DNA of 64,000 nucleotides from assembly GCF_030167915.1 (NCBI RefSeq), contig NZ_JARGNB010000006.1, positions 352,985 through 416,984 on the forward strand, in the 5' to 3' direction. The stretch is from Aquabacterium humicola (GTDB lineage Bacteria > Pseudomonadota > Gammaproteobacteria > Burkholderiales > Burkholderiaceae_C). The notes under the pieces were generated by a model. That model made no database searches, was not told the DNA's origin, and was given only the letters and a program-made list of their open reading frames with translations. The position numbers were made by a program, and so were the translations under genes. This document shows, piece by piece, positions 43,720-54,289 of this stretch. Numbering within the stretch: position 1 is the stretch's first letter; every line of letters begins with the position of its first letter.

Positions 43720-45045
43720 ATGGGCCAGTACATCGTGAAGATGCCGGACATCGGCGAGGGCATCGCCGAGGTCGAGCTGGTGCAGTGGAACGTCAAGCCC
43801 GGCGACGAGGTGAAGGAAGACCAGATCCTCGCCGACGTGATGACCGACAAGGCCACCGTCGAGATTCCGTCGCCGGTGTCGGGCACCGTGCTGGCGCTGG
43901 GGGGCGAGGTCGGCAAGCTGATGGCCGTCGGGTCCGAGCTGATCCGCCTTGAAGTGGCGGGCGCCGGCAACGTGAAGGGTGAAACTTCCCCGCGGCCTGG
44001 TGCCGCCGCGGCGCCCGCTCCGGCGCCGACGCCGACGCCGGCCAAACCCGCGCCGCGCGAGGCCGAGCCCAGGTCCGAGCCCGAGCGCGAGGCGACCAGC
44101 CCCGCGGTCGCGGCGGCCACCCGCCGCGCGCCGGCACCGACCGCGCCGACGCGCCCCGCCGGCGAGAAGCCGATCGCCTCGCCCGCGGTGCGCAATCGCG
44201 CGTGGGAGCTCGGCATCGAGCTGCAGTTCGTGCACGGCAGTGGCCCGGCCGGCCGCATCACGCAGCAGGATCTCGAGGTCTACTTGGCCGCCCGCGGCCA
44301 GCCGATGAGCACCCGCGGCAGCGGCGGCCCGGCCTACGCCGAGCGCCACGACGAGCAGCAGCTGCCGCTGGTCGGCCTGCGCAAGCGCATCGCGCAGAAG
44401 ATGCAGGAGGCCAAGCGCCGCATCCCGCACTTCAGCTACGTCGAGGAGATCGACGTCACCGAGCTCGAGGCGCTGCGCGTGCAGCTGAACCAGCGTCATG
44501 CCGCCGAGCGCGGCAAGCTCACGCTGCTGCCGCTGATCGCCCGCGCGGTGGTGCTGGCGCTGCGCGACTTCCCGCGCCTGAACGCGCGCTTCGACGACGA
44601 CGCCGGCGTGGTGACGCAGCACGGCGCGGTGCACCTGGGCATCGCCGCGCAGACCGACGCGGGGCTGATGGTGCCCGTGGTCCGCCATGCCGAGGCGCGC
44701 GACGTCTGGGGCATCGCTACCGAGATCAACCGGCTCGCCGAGGCGGCGCGTTCGAACTCGGCCACGCGCGACGAGCTCAGCGGTTCGACGATCACGATCT
44801 CCAGCCTCGGGCCGCTCGGCGGCATCGTGTCGACGCCGGTCATCAACCACCCCGAGGTGGCGATCGTCGGCGTCAACCGCATCGTCGAGAAGCCGGTGGT
44901 CAGGAACGGCGCGGTGATCGTGCGGCAGACGATGAACCTGTCCTCGTCCTTCGACCACCGCGTGATCGACGGCATGGACGCCGCGCGCTTCATCCAGGCC
45001 GTGCGCGGCCTGCTGGAAGCACCGGCGCTGCTGTTCGTCGACTGA
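43720..45045 (+). CDS. bkdB: Branched-chain 2-oxoacid dehydrogenase E2 (dihydrolipoyl acyltransferase)
   Basis: 441 residues. Residues 1-77 form the lipoyl domain, with the lipoylated lysine in VMTDKATVE. A flexible Ala/Pro linker spans about 88-150. A subunit-binding domain follows (ASPAVRNRAWELGIELQFVHGSGPAGRITQQDLE). The C-terminal acyltransferase begins near 210 with LVGLRKRIAQKM and ends with LSSSFDHRVIDGMDAARF, which holds the catalytic His and Asp (HRxxDG). One lipoyl domain only. Transfers the acyl group to CoA and forms the core of the complex. Overlap-free but tightly spaced with its neighbours. Confidence 0.96.
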   Translation: MGQYIVKMPDIGEGIAEVELVQWNVKPGDEVKEDQILADVMTDKATVEIPSPVSGTVLALGGEVGKLMAVGSELIRLEVAGAGNVKGETSPRPGAAAAPAPAPTPTPAKPAPREAEPRSEPEREATSPAVAAATRRAPAPTAPTRPAGEKPIASPAVRNRAWELGIELQFVHGSGPAGRITQQDLEVYLAARGQPMSTRGSGGPAYAERHDEQQLPLVGLRKRIAQKMQEAKRRIPHFSYVEEIDVTELEALRVQLNQRHAAERGKLTLLPLIARAVVLALRDFPRLNARFDDDAGVVTQHGAVHLGIAAQTDAGLMVPVVRHAEARDVWGIATEINRLAEAARSNSATRDELSGSTITISSLGPLGGIVSTPVINHPEVAIVGVNRIVEKPVVRNGAVIVRQTMNLSSSFDHRVIDGMDAARFIQAVRGLLEAPALLFVD

Positions 45046-45072
45046 ACTTCAGGGACGCTCACTTCAGAGACC

Positions 45073-46554
<1,482 letters not shown>

Positions 46555-46583
46555 TCGGGCCGCCGCGCCCCCACCAGCGCCGG

Positions 46584-49493
46584 TCAGGGCCCGCCGTCGC
46601 CCAGCAGCACGAAGGGCGCCCAGTAGGCCGGGTGCGCGTAGCGCGGCGTGCCGGCCAGGGCCAGCATCGCCTGGCGCAGGCTCTCGGCCTTGCGCGCGCC
46701 GGGGTTCGTGGCGCGGTGCTCGAAGGTGGCGGTGGTCAGGCGCTTGGCGCTTTCGGTCTCCACCGCCCAGTGCGTGGCCAGCAGCGTGCGCGAACCGGCG
46801 TAGAGGAAGCCGCGCGCCAGGCCCGACAGCGCCTCGTCGCCGCGGCCGTCCGGCGCTGCGGTGTTGCAGGCGCTCAGCACCACCCATTCCGCGTTGAGCT
46901 TCAGCGCCAGCACGTCGTCCAAGGTCAGCAGCGGCGCCAGCGGCGTCTTGTCGCCGGGAGCGGCGGCCAGCGCCAGCGCCGGCTGCTGCAGCCCCGGCAG
47001 GTCGCCGCTGACGAGCCCGTGCGTCGCGAAGACGACGACGCGCTTGCGCGCCAGCGTGCCGTTGCGGCTGGCGGCGAGCACGCTGTCGCGCGTGGCGGCG
47101 GCGCCGAGCAGCAGGTCGCGGCCGGCATCGGCTTTCAGCGAGGTGGCGATGCCCTGCAGCTCGTCGCGGCTTTCGGGCAGCGGCGGCAGGTCGCCGTAGC
47201 GGAAGGCGGCGCCGGCGCGCGTGGATGCGCCCGCGCCGCGGGCGCCCGGCAGCGCGAAGGCCGGGTCGCCCCACGCGATCAGCGGCTCCGGCGCCGGCCG
47301 CGCCGGCGGCAGCGCGCGCAGCGACAGCCAGGCCGAGACGCTCGGCACCTGGCCGATGGTCCAGCGCTTCATCAGCCAGGGCAGGGTGCCGTCGGGCGCG
47401 GCGTCGCCGGTGACCAGCGCCGCGAACGGCAGCGAACCCAGCGGCCCCGACGTGGCGATGACGAGGTGGCGGGCCTTGGCCAGCGCCGGGGCGACCGGCG
47501 CGATCAGCCGGTCGTGCAGCTGGCGTGCGGCGTCGACATCGAACTTCGGCAGCGGCCCGCGTCCGAACTCGACGCTCTTGCGCACGCGCATCACCAGCGC
47601 TTCGAGCTGGCGCGCGGCGAGCTCGACGCGCACGAACTGCGGCAGGTCCTGCGCGGTGATCGCCCACACCAGCACCTCGTGCTCGCGCGGCAGCAGGAAG
47701 ACCAGCGCCTCGTCGCCGGCCAGCAGCTGTGCGACGGCGCTGGTGTTCGGCTGCGGCGGGCTGGCCAGCTGGTCGTAGGCCGGGTAGCGCGCGCGCACCT
47801 GCACGCGCACCTGCGCGCGGCGCTGTTCCAGCTCGACCAGGCGCGCGCGCATCTTCTGCGCCGCCTCGGGCGGCGGGGCGTCGTTGCCGCCCTGGGCCAG
47901 CGAGACCTGCAGCGCCTGCATCTCGTGCTGCGCGTCCTGGTCGTCGCGCACCAGGCCGCGCAACTCCTCGTCGCCGGAGGCGCCGCGCAGCGCGGCGGCG
48001 GCCATCGCCTGGGCGGTGACACCCGGCCCCAGGCCGTCGGCGACGCCCAGCGCCAGCAGCGCCGGCAGGCCGCCGCGCGCGGCCGCGGCCTCGACGTAGG
48101 TGGACAGGATCAGCGTGCGGATCAATGGCCGGATGCCGCGATCGAGCTGCACGCCCATCTGCTGCGGCGACAGCAGGCGCGTGGTCGCACGCCGCAGCAG
48201 CTCGTGCGCCTCGTCGCGGCTGGCCGCGCTGCCGCTGCGCCACAGCGCGACGCCCTGCAGGCCCTCGGCCTGCGCATGCGCGTAGTGGCCTTCGCCCCAG
48301 GTGCGCAGGTTGGACCTGGCGAGGGCGTCGAACTCCTTCGCCGCATCGCCCGCGCGGCCGATGCCCAGCAGCACCAGGCCGCGCGAGAACGGCATGCGGA
48401 CACGTCCGGCCAGCGCCGGCAAGCCGCGCGCGCGGGCATCGAGCGCTTCGATCTCGCGCCAGGCCTCCGCCGAGCGCTGCATCGCCCACAGCGCGCAGGT
48501 CAGCAGCCCGACGTCGTCGACGCGCCCGACCGTCATCGACTGCGTGCCCAGCTGATCTCGCAGTGCCAGCGCACGGCGCAGGTGGGTCTCGGCCTGCGCG
48601 AAGTCGCGCTGCGCATAGCGCAGGTTCGCCGCGGCCACCGCGGCGCCGATGTCCCAGCCCGGCGGCAGGTTGTGCTCGCGGATGAAGGCGCGGTGCGCGT
48701 CGAGCGCGGCGGCGGCCTCGTCGAAACGGTCCAGGTCGACCAGCCGCGCGGCGATCTCCTTCTGGAACTGCGCGAGGTCCGACGCGGCATGGCGGATCGC
48801 CACCGGGTGTTTCGTGCGCTGCGCGAGCGCCAGCGCCTCCTGCGCCTGCTTCTCGGCCAGCTTCAGTGCCGCCAGGCTGTCCGCGTGGCGGCCCCGGCGC
48901 TGCTCGAGGTGGGCCCGCAGGCCGTGCGCGGTGGCGATCACGCGCGCGGCGGCGATGCGCTCGGAGTCGTTCAGGTTGCCCGCCTGCAGCGCCAGCGCCT
49001 CGTCGATGATGCGCGTGGCCTGCGTGCGGGCCTCGTCGTCGGCATAACGCGCGGCGGTCAGGCGCGCCAGGCGGCTTTCGAAGAACAGGCGGTCGACCGG
49101 CCGCTTCGCCAGCGACAGCGCCTGCCTGACGAGCTTCTCGCTGTCGGCGAAGCGGCCTTCGTCGGCCAGCATGATCGCCAGGTCGTTCGGCCAGCGCGGC
49201 GCCGTCGGCTCGCGGTCCATCGCCATCGCCAGCAGGTCGCGGTGCAGGCCGCGGTCGCCATGGCGCAGCGCGACCTCGATCCGCTCGACCAGCATCTGGT
49301 TCAGCTTCGCGCCGGTGATCTCGGGCGGGATCGGCGCCAGCAGGCGCTCGCGCAGGCGGGCCGTCTCGGCGGCGTTCGGCGCGGCGCCCGAGGGCGCCTC
49401 GGTGCGCTCATCGGCTTGCGCGGCGGCGATGCCCGGCGACAGCAGCAGTGCGACCGTCACCAGACTGCATGACAGGACCGTGATGGCACGCAT
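46584..49493 (-). CDS. Exported TPR-CHAT (caspase-like) protein
   Basis: 969 residues. The first 25 residues form a signal peptide (LVTVALLLSPGIAAAQA), so the protein should be periplasmic, which is unusual for this group. Residues about 50-480 are helical repeats of TPR type (LRYAQRDFAQAETHLRRALALRDQLG is the clearest). The C-terminal CHAT domain carries the caspase-like pair His825 in VVFATHGLVSG and Cys876 in VVLSACNTA, with LARGFLYAGSRTLLATHWAV and the final PAYWAPFVLLGDG as usual. The catalytic residues are intact, so it may be a Cys protease. Convergent with lpdA, and upstream of nothing on its strand but the cation exchanger. Target unknown. Confidence 0.88.
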   Translation of the reverse strand: MRAITVLSCSLVTVALLLSPGIAAAQADERTEAPSGAAPNAAETARLRERLLAPIPPEITGAKLNQMLVERIEVALRHGDRGLHRDLLAMAMDREPTAPRWPNDLAIMLADEGRFADSEKLVRQALSLAKRPVDRLFFESRLARLTAARYADDEARTQATRIIDEALALQAGNLNDSERIAAARVIATAHGLRAHLEQRRGRHADSLAALKLAEKQAQEALALAQRTKHPVAIRHAASDLAQFQKEIAARLVDLDRFDEAAAALDAHRAFIREHNLPPGWDIGAAVAAANLRYAQRDFAQAETHLRRALALRDQLGTQSMTVGRVDDVGLLTCALWAMQRSAEAWREIEALDARARGLPALAGRVRMPFSRGLVLLGIGRAGDAAKEFDALARSNLRTWGEGHYAHAQAEGLQGVALWRSGSAASRDEAHELLRRATTRLLSPQQMGVQLDRGIRPLIRTLILSTYVEAAAARGGLPALLALGVADGLGPGVTAQAMAAAALRGASGDEELRGLVRDDQDAQHEMQALQVSLAQGGNDAPPPEAAQKMRARLVELEQRRAQVRVQVRARYPAYDQLASPPQPNTSAVAQLLAGDEALVFLLPREHEVLVWAITAQDLPQFVRVELAARQLEALVMRVRKSVEFGRGPLPKFDVDAARQLHDRLIAPVAPALAKARHLVIATSGPLGSLPFAALVTGDAAPDGTLPWLMKRWTIGQVPSVSAWLSLRALPPARPAPEPLIAWGDPAFALPGARGAGASTRAGAAFRYGDLPPLPESRDELQGIATSLKADAGRDLLLGAAATRDSVLAASRNGTLARKRVVVFATHGLVSGDLPGLQQPALALAAAPGDKTPLAPLLTLDDVLALKLNAEWVVLSACNTAAPDGRGDEALSGLARGFLYAGSRTLLATHWAVETESAKRLTTATFEHRATNPGARKAESLRQAMLALAGTPRYAHPAYWAPFVLLGDGGP

Positions 49494-49595
49494 CGTTCAC
49501 CTCCGCACCCGGCACGCCGGCGCCGGCGTGCGAGGCACCGATGCTAGTGCCGCGACTGCAGCCCGGGGTGTGACTTTGGATGCCCTGGTCCGGCT

Positions 49596-50687
49596 TCAGG
49601 GCACCAGCGCGAGGAACAGGAAGGCCGCGAAGATCACCAGGTGCACGGCACCCTGCATCAGGTTCGTGCGGCCGGACACCAGCGTGAAGGTGGTGGTCAG
49701 GAAGGTCAGGACCAGCAGCACGAGGTCCTTCGGGTCGAGCCCCAGCACCAGCGGCTGCCCGAGCAGGATCGACGCGATGGCCACCGCGGGGATCGTCAGC
49801 CCGATGCTGGCCAGCGCCGAGCCGTAGGCGAGGTTCAGGCTGGTCTGCATGCGGTCGGCCCTCGCGGCGCGCACGGCGGCCCAGGTCTCGGGCAGCAGCA
49901 CCAGCAGCGCGATCGCGATGCCCAGCACCGCGGGCGGCGCACCGGCGGCAGCGAGCCCGCCCTCGATCGCCGGCGACAAGAGCTTGGCGAGGCCGACCAC
50001 CGCCACCAGCGCGATCAGCAGCAGGCCGAAGCTGGTCCACGCCGCGCGGGCCGTCGGCGGCGGCGCATGCGCGTCCTCGTCGGCGCGCGCACCCGGCGGC
50101 AGGAAGTAGTCGCGGTGGCGCACGGTCTGGAAGAACACGTAGGCCGCCCACAGCGCCAGCGACGCCACCGCGGCGAACAGCAGCTGCGCCACGCTGTAGG
50201 TGCCGCCGGCGGTGCTGGTGGTGAAGGCCGGCAGCACCAGCGACAGGGTGGACAGCGCGACGAGGGCCGCGACGCCGGTGTTGGCGCCCTCGACGCGGAA
50301 GCTCTGCTCGCGGTGGTGCAGCCCGCCGACCAGCAGGCACAGCCCGACGAGGCCGTTGCAGATGATCATCAGCGCCGAGAAGATCGTGTCGCGCGGCAGC
50401 GTGGCCTTGTCGGGGCCGCCGGCGCGCATCATCGCGACAATCAGCGCGACCTCGATCACCGTGATCGCCACCGCCAGCACCAGCGTGCCGAAGGGCTCGC
50501 CGATGCGGTGCGCGACGACCTCGGCATGGTGCACCGCCGACAGCACCGCGCCGACCAGCGCGGCGACGCAGGCGATCACCATCAGCGCGCCGGCCACCCC
50601 CACGAACGCAGCGGTGGCGAGCAGGATCGCGGCCGCCAGCGGCACCAGCCACGGCCAGGCGGCGAACAGCCGGGATGCTGACGTCAT
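49596..50687 (-). CDS. chaA: Calcium/proton antiporter, ChaA-like
   Basis: 363 residues with ten to eleven hydrophobic segments. Two alpha-repeats are visible: GEPFGTLVLAVAITVIEVALIVAMM in the first half and LLPETWAAVRAARADRMQTSLNLAYGSALASIGLTIP in the second, with the conserved glutamates of the CaCA superfamily. It exports Ca2+ (and perhaps Na+ or K+) in exchange for protons across the inner membrane. The start ATG at 50687 overlaps the stop of the CDF transporter gene by 4 bases (ATGA), so the two are coupled and probably serve metal/cation tolerance together. Confidence 0.88.
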   Translation of the reverse strand: MTSASRLFAAWPWLVPLAAAILLATAAFVGVAGALMVIACVAALVGAVLSAVHHAEVVAHRIGEPFGTLVLAVAITVIEVALIVAMMRAGGPDKATLPRDTIFSALMIICNGLVGLCLLVGGLHHREQSFRVEGANTGVAALVALSTLSLVLPAFTTSTAGGTYSVAQLLFAAVASLALWAAYVFFQTVRHRDYFLPPGARADEDAHAPPPTARAAWTSFGLLLIALVAVVGLAKLLSPAIEGGLAAAGAPPAVLGIAIALLVLLPETWAAVRAARADRMQTSLNLAYGSALASIGLTIPAVAIASILLGQPLVLGLDPKDLVLLVLTFLTTTFTLVSGRTNLMQGAVHLVIFAAFLFLALVP

Positions 50688-51739
50688 GGATGAGCGTGCG
50701 TGCCCGACGCATGAGCGGCGCCGGACGCCGTGGCCGCGCCGGTGCAGCGATGCACCTCGACGGTGACATGGCGCAGCCCGCCGATGCCTTCGAGCCGCTG
50801 GCGGTAGGCCAGCGCCGGCTTCGGATCGTCGGCGACGACGCTGGCAACCACCGACCAGGCCTCGGGCCCGACCTGCCACACGTGCAGGTCGGCGAGCTTC
50901 GCGTCGCCATCGGCTTCGATCGCCGCGCGCACCGCGTCGCGCAGCATCGGCTTGGCGCTGGAGTCGACCAGCGCGGTCGCGGTGTCGCGCAGCAGGCCGA
51001 AGCTCCACTGGCCGATGATCAGCGCGCCGACCAGCGCGACCACCGGGTCGAGCCAGCCCCAGCCGAACCACAGCCCGCCGGCCAGCGCGCCGATCGCCAG
51101 CACCGAGGTCAGCGCGTCGGCCAGCACATGCAGATAGGCCGCGCGGAAGTTGCTGTCGTGGTGGTGGGCGTGGCCATGGTCGTGACCGTGAACATGTCCA
51201 TGTGCATGTCCGTGCCCGTGCCCGTGCCCGTGGTGATCGTGCCCCGGCCCGCCGCCCTGGCCGCGCGACAGCAGCCACACGCTGGCGAGGTTCACGACCA
51301 GCCCCAGCACCGCGACCGCCATCGCTTCCCGATAAGCCACCGGCCGCGGCGTGATCAGCACCTGCACCGCGTCGAGGCCCAAGCCGATCGCCACGGCCGC
51401 GAGCAGCAGCGCGCTGGTGTACCCGGCGAGCACCTCGATCTTCCAGCCGCCGAAGGCGTAGCGTTCGTCGTCGCGGACCTTGCGCGACCAGTGCAGCGCG
51501 AACCACGCGCCCCCCAGCGCCGCCGCATGCGTGCCCATGTGCCAGCCGTCGGCCAGCAGCGCGAGCGAGCCGCTCCACCAGCCGGCGATCAGCTCGACCA
51601 CCATCGTGACCAGCGTCAGCCCCGTGACACCGGCCAGCGCCCGGCCGCGCGCGCGCTGCTCGGCATCGCTGCTGCCGAAGGCATGGTCGTGGCGGAACGG
51701 GCGCAGGTCGTGCTGGTGGGTGGGCGTCGGCGTGGCCAT
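50684..51739 (-). CDS. dmeF: CDF-family divalent-metal efflux protein, DmeF-like
   Basis: 351 residues. Six transmembrane segments with the CDF signature: SLALLADGWHMGTHAAALGG (the HxxxD metal site in TM2) and AAYLHVLADALTSVLAIGAL (TM5 HxxxD). Between TM4 and TM5 a loop of about 30 residues is almost only His, Gly and Asp, a metal-binding segment. The N-terminus also has HQHDLRPFRHDH. The LHVWQVG phrase belongs to the cytoplasmic domain. DmeF-type proteins export Co, Ni, Zn or Cd ions. It is the first gene of a pair with chaA and divergent from argB. Confidence 0.92.
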   Translation of the reverse strand: MATPTPTHQHDLRPFRHDHAFGSSDAEQRARGRALAGVTGLTLVTMVVELIAGWWSGSLALLADGWHMGTHAAALGGAWFALHWSRKVRDDERYAFGGWKIEVLAGYTSALLLAAVAIGLGLDAVQVLITPRPVAYREAMAVAVLGLVVNLASVWLLSRGQGGGPGHDHHGHGHGHGHAHGHVHGHDHGHAHHHDSNFRAAYLHVLADALTSVLAIGALAGGLWFGWGWLDPVVALVGALIIGQWSFGLLRDTATALVDSSAKPMLRDAVRAAIEADGDAKLADLHVWQVGPEAWSVVASVVADDPKPALAYRQRLEGIGGLRHVTVEVHRCTGAATASGAAHASGTHAHP

Positions 51740-51844
51740 CGGCCGAGGGTAGCAAAGGCGGCCGTGCGCTGGCCGCTTGCCCTCGGTGCGATGTCGCGGT
51801 GCCTACAATGACCGCATCCCTTTCGACCGCTTGCGAGCGAGGCC

Positions 51845-52753
51845 ATGAAACACACCGCCGCCACGCCGAACCTGGACCACGTCACGCCGCGCGACAAGGC
51901 CGAGATCCTGTCGCAGGCGCTGCCCTACATCCGCAAGTACCACGGCAAGACCATCGTCATCAAGTACGGCGGCAACGCGATGACCGACCCGGCGCTGCAG
52001 CAGGATTTCGCCGAGGACGTCGTGCTGCTGAAGCTGGTCGGCATGAACCCGGTCGTCGTGCACGGCGGCGGGCCGCAGATCGACGAGGCGCTGGCCAGGA
52101 TCGGCAAGAAGGGCACCTTCATCCAGGGCATGCGCGTGACCGACGAGGAGACGATGGGCGTCGTCGAGTGGGTGCTGGGCGGCGAGGTGCAGCAGGACAT
52201 CGTCAGCCTGATCAACGCTGCCGGCGGCAAGGCGGTGGGCCTGACCGGTTTCGACGGCGGCATGATCCGCGCGCGCAAGCTGCGCATGCCCGACAAGGAC
52301 GATCCGAGCAAGGAGCACGACATCGGCCAGGTCGGCGAGATCGAGTCGATCGACCCCAGCGTCGTCAAGGCGCTGCAGGACGACGCGTTCATCCCGGTGG
52401 TCAGCCCGATCGGCTTCGGCGCGGACCACCAGAGCTTCAACATCAACGCCGACCTCGTCGCCGCCAAGCTGGCCGAGGTGCTGAAGGCCGAAAAACTGAT
52501 GATGCTGACCAACACGCCGGGGGTGCTCGACAAGGCAGGCCAGCTGCTGACCGACCTGACCGCGCGCCGCATCGACGAGCTGTTCGCCGACGGCACGATC
52601 TCCGGCGGCATGCTGCCGAAGATCGCCGGCGCGCTCGATGCCGCGAAGAGCGGCGTCAACGCGGTGCACATCATCGACGGCCGCGTGCCGCACGCGATGC
52701 TGCTGGAGATCCTGACGGACCAGGCCTACGGCACGATGATCCGGTCGCATTGA
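51845..52753 (+). CDS. argB: Acetylglutamate kinase
   Basis: 302 residues. Phosphorylates N-acetylglutamate in the second step of arginine synthesis. Clear family residues: [10 protein letters not shown] at the N-terminus, [48 protein letters not shown] and [12 protein letters not shown], and [32 protein letters not shown] at the end. The N-terminal helix ([21 protein letters not shown]) is the one that in arginine-sensitive enzymes joins the hexamer. A gene cluster argB - HAD nucleotidase - slmA is common in Burkholderiales. Starts after a divergent promoter region shared with dmeF. Confidence 0.97.
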   Translation: MKHTAATPNLDHVTPRDKAEILSQALPYIRKYHGKTIVIKYGGNAMTDPALQQDFAEDVVLLKLVGMNPVVVHGGGPQIDEALARIGKKGTFIQGMRVTDEETMGVVEWVLGGEVQQDIVSLINAAGGKAVGLTGFDGGMIRARKLRMPDKDDPSKEHDIGQVGEIESIDPSVVKALQDDAFIPVVSPIGFGADHQSFNINADLVAAKLAEVLKAEKLMMLTNTPGVLDKAGQLLTDLTARRIDELFADGTISGGMLPKIAGALDAAKSGVNAVHIIDGRVPHAMLLEILTDQAYGTMIRSH

Positions 52754-52758
52754 GCGGC

Positions 52759-53445
52759 ATGGCCCGCACCGTCTGGCTCTTCGACCTCGACAACACGCTG
52801 CACGACGCCGGCTCGCAGGTGTTCGGCGCGCTGAACCGCTCGATGGGCGAGTTCGTGATGCGCGAGCTGCGCCTGGACGAAGCGGAATCGAACGCGCTGC
52901 GCCACCGCTACTGGCAGCGCTACGGCGCGACCATGCTCGGGCTGCACCGGCACCATGGCATCCGGCCCGCGCATTTCCTCGAAGACACGCACCGGCTGCC
53001 GGGGCTGGAAGCGCAGGTGGAAGGCCATCGGCATGACTTCGTCGCGCTGCAGCGCCTGCGCGGGCGCAAGTACATCCTGACCAATGCACCGCGCAGCTAC
53101 GCGCTGCGCGTGCTGCGCGCACTGGGCATCGAGCGCCTTTTCGACGGTGTCCTGGCGATCGAGGACATGGTGTGCTTCGGCCAGTGGCGGCCGAAGCCGG
53201 ATGCGCGCATGCTGCGCTGCATCGCCGCGCGGCTGCGCGTTGACCCGTCGCGCTGCGTGCTGGTGGAGGACACGCTGCAGCACCAGAAGTCGGCCTGCCG
53301 CATCGGCATGCGCACGGTGTGGATGCAGCGTTACGCGCGCGCCAATCCGTACGGCGGCCACTGGGAGCGCTGGAGCAAGCGCCCGGCGTACGTGCACCGC
53401 GTGGTGCGCACCCTGCGGCCGCTGCTGCGCATGGCCCACGGCTGA
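52759..53445 (+). CDS. Pyrimidine 5'-nucleotidase of the HAD superfamily
   Basis: 228 residues. Motif I is WLFDLDNTLHDA (the DxD nucleophile pair), motif II KYILTNAPRSY with the Thr-Asn, motif III lies around GQWRPKPDARML with the conserved Lys, and motif IV is CVLVEDTLQHQKSA. The cap is helical. This set is typical of the SDT1/pyrimidine nucleotidase branch, which removes phosphate from UMP/CMP-like nucleotides. The start at 52759 is 5 bases after argB; an upstream in-frame TTG overlaps the argB stop. Its function beside argB and slmA is conserved but not obvious. Confidence 0.9.
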   Translation: MARTVWLFDLDNTLHDAGSQVFGALNRSMGEFVMRELRLDEAESNALRHRYWQRYGATMLGLHRHHGIRPAHFLEDTHRLPGLEAQVEGHRHDFVALQRLRGRKYILTNAPRSYALRVLRALGIERLFDGVLAIEDMVCFGQWRPKPDARMLRCIAARLRVDPSRCVLVEDTLQHQKSACRIGMRTVWMQRYARANPYGGHWERWSKRPAYVHRVVRTLRPLLRMAHG

Positions 53446-53549
53446 AGAGCCGCTTTCGCGCCGAGCGCTCCTAGTGTTTACCTGCCCCCGGCCGCTCGGG
53501 GGGGCTGTGCCAGAATGTTTCGGTTCTCGCGCCTTCGTGCGCGCGCACC

Positions 53550-54251
53550 ATGACAACCGTTCACGCCGAGATGTCCGACCAGTCAGTGCCATCCGGCGAC
53601 GCCAGCGTCGCACCCGAGCAGGACGTGCCGCTGGCGGTGGCGAACGACGCGGCGCCTGCCGCCCCGGTGCGCAAGCGCCCGCGCCCCGGCGAGCGCCGCG
53701 TGCAGATCCTGCAGACGCTGGCCGCGATGCTCGAGCAGCCCGGCGCCGAACGCATCACCACCGCCGCGCTCGCGGCACGCCTGGAAGTCAGCGAAGCGGC
53801 GCTCTACCGTCACTTCGCCAGCAAGGCGCAGATGTTCGAGGGGCTGATCGAGTTCATCGAGTCGAGCGTCTTCACGCTGGTCAACCAGATCACCGAACGC
53901 GAGCCCGGCGGCGCGGTGCAGGCGCAGAAGATCGCCACGATGCTGCTGCAGTTCGGCGAGAAGAATCCCGGCATGGTGCGGGTGATGGTCGGCGATGCGC
54001 TGGTGTTCGAGAACGAACGCCTGATCGCGCGCATGAACCAGTTCTTCGACCGCGTCGAAGGCCAGCTGCGGCAGGGCCTGCGCAATGCCGCCGACGCCGG
54101 CGGCTCGATGACGCCGACGGTCGATGCGAACGCGCTCGCCTCCGGCCTGACCGCGATGATCGTCGGCCGGCTGCAGCGTTATGCGCGCTCGGGCTTCAAG
54201 CGCAGCCCGACCGAGCACCTCGAGTCGCTGCTGCCGCGGTTGACCGAGTAG
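53550..54251 (+). CDS. slmA: Nucleoid occlusion factor SlmA
   Basis: 233 residues. TetR-like DNA-binding protein that blocks FtsZ assembly over the nucleoid. The N-terminus is a long flexible acidic/Ala-Pro arm, then GERRVQILQTLAAMLEQPGAERITTAALAARLEVSEAALYRHFASKAQMFEGLIEFIE, the SlmA helix-turn-helix. LQFGEKNPGMVRVMVGDALVFENERLIARMNQFFDRVE is the family-specific part of the dimer domain. The arm is longer than in Escherichia coli, as in other betaproteobacteria. A start at 53571 (MSDQ) is also possible. Last gene of the argB group, followed by a hairpin. Confidence 0.95.
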   Translation: MTTVHAEMSDQSVPSGDASVAPEQDVPLAVANDAAPAAPVRKRPRPGERRVQILQTLAAMLEQPGAERITTAALAARLEVSEAALYRHFASKAQMFEGLIEFIESSVFTLVNQITEREPGGAVQAQKIATMLLQFGEKNPGMVRVMVGDALVFENERLIARMNQFFDRVEGQLRQGLRNAADAGGSMTPTVDANALASGLTAMIVGRLQRYARSGFKRSPTEHLESLLPRLTE

Positions 54252-54265
54252 CGCCGCGCGCGCTC

Positions 54266-54281
54266 GCGCACTCGTGCGCGG
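54266..54281. terminator. Hairpin between slmA and the convergent epimerase gene
   Basis: CGCGCAC (54266-54272), TC, GTGCGCG (54275-54281) form a perfect 7-bp stem with a 2-base loop in the 38-base convergent gap. No T-run. It could end transcription from both sides. Confidence 0.45.
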
Positions 54282-54289
54282 CGGGCCGT

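Noticed and set aside
43990..44170. Low-complexity Pro/Ala repeat
   Set aside because: It is the normal flexible linker of an E2 acyltransferase.
51160..51245. Short repeated CATG/GTGC pattern resembling a tandem repeat or small CRISPR-like array
   Set aside because: It is the codon repetition of the His/Gly/Asp-rich metal-binding loop of the CDF transporter. Unit length is irregular and there are no spacers.
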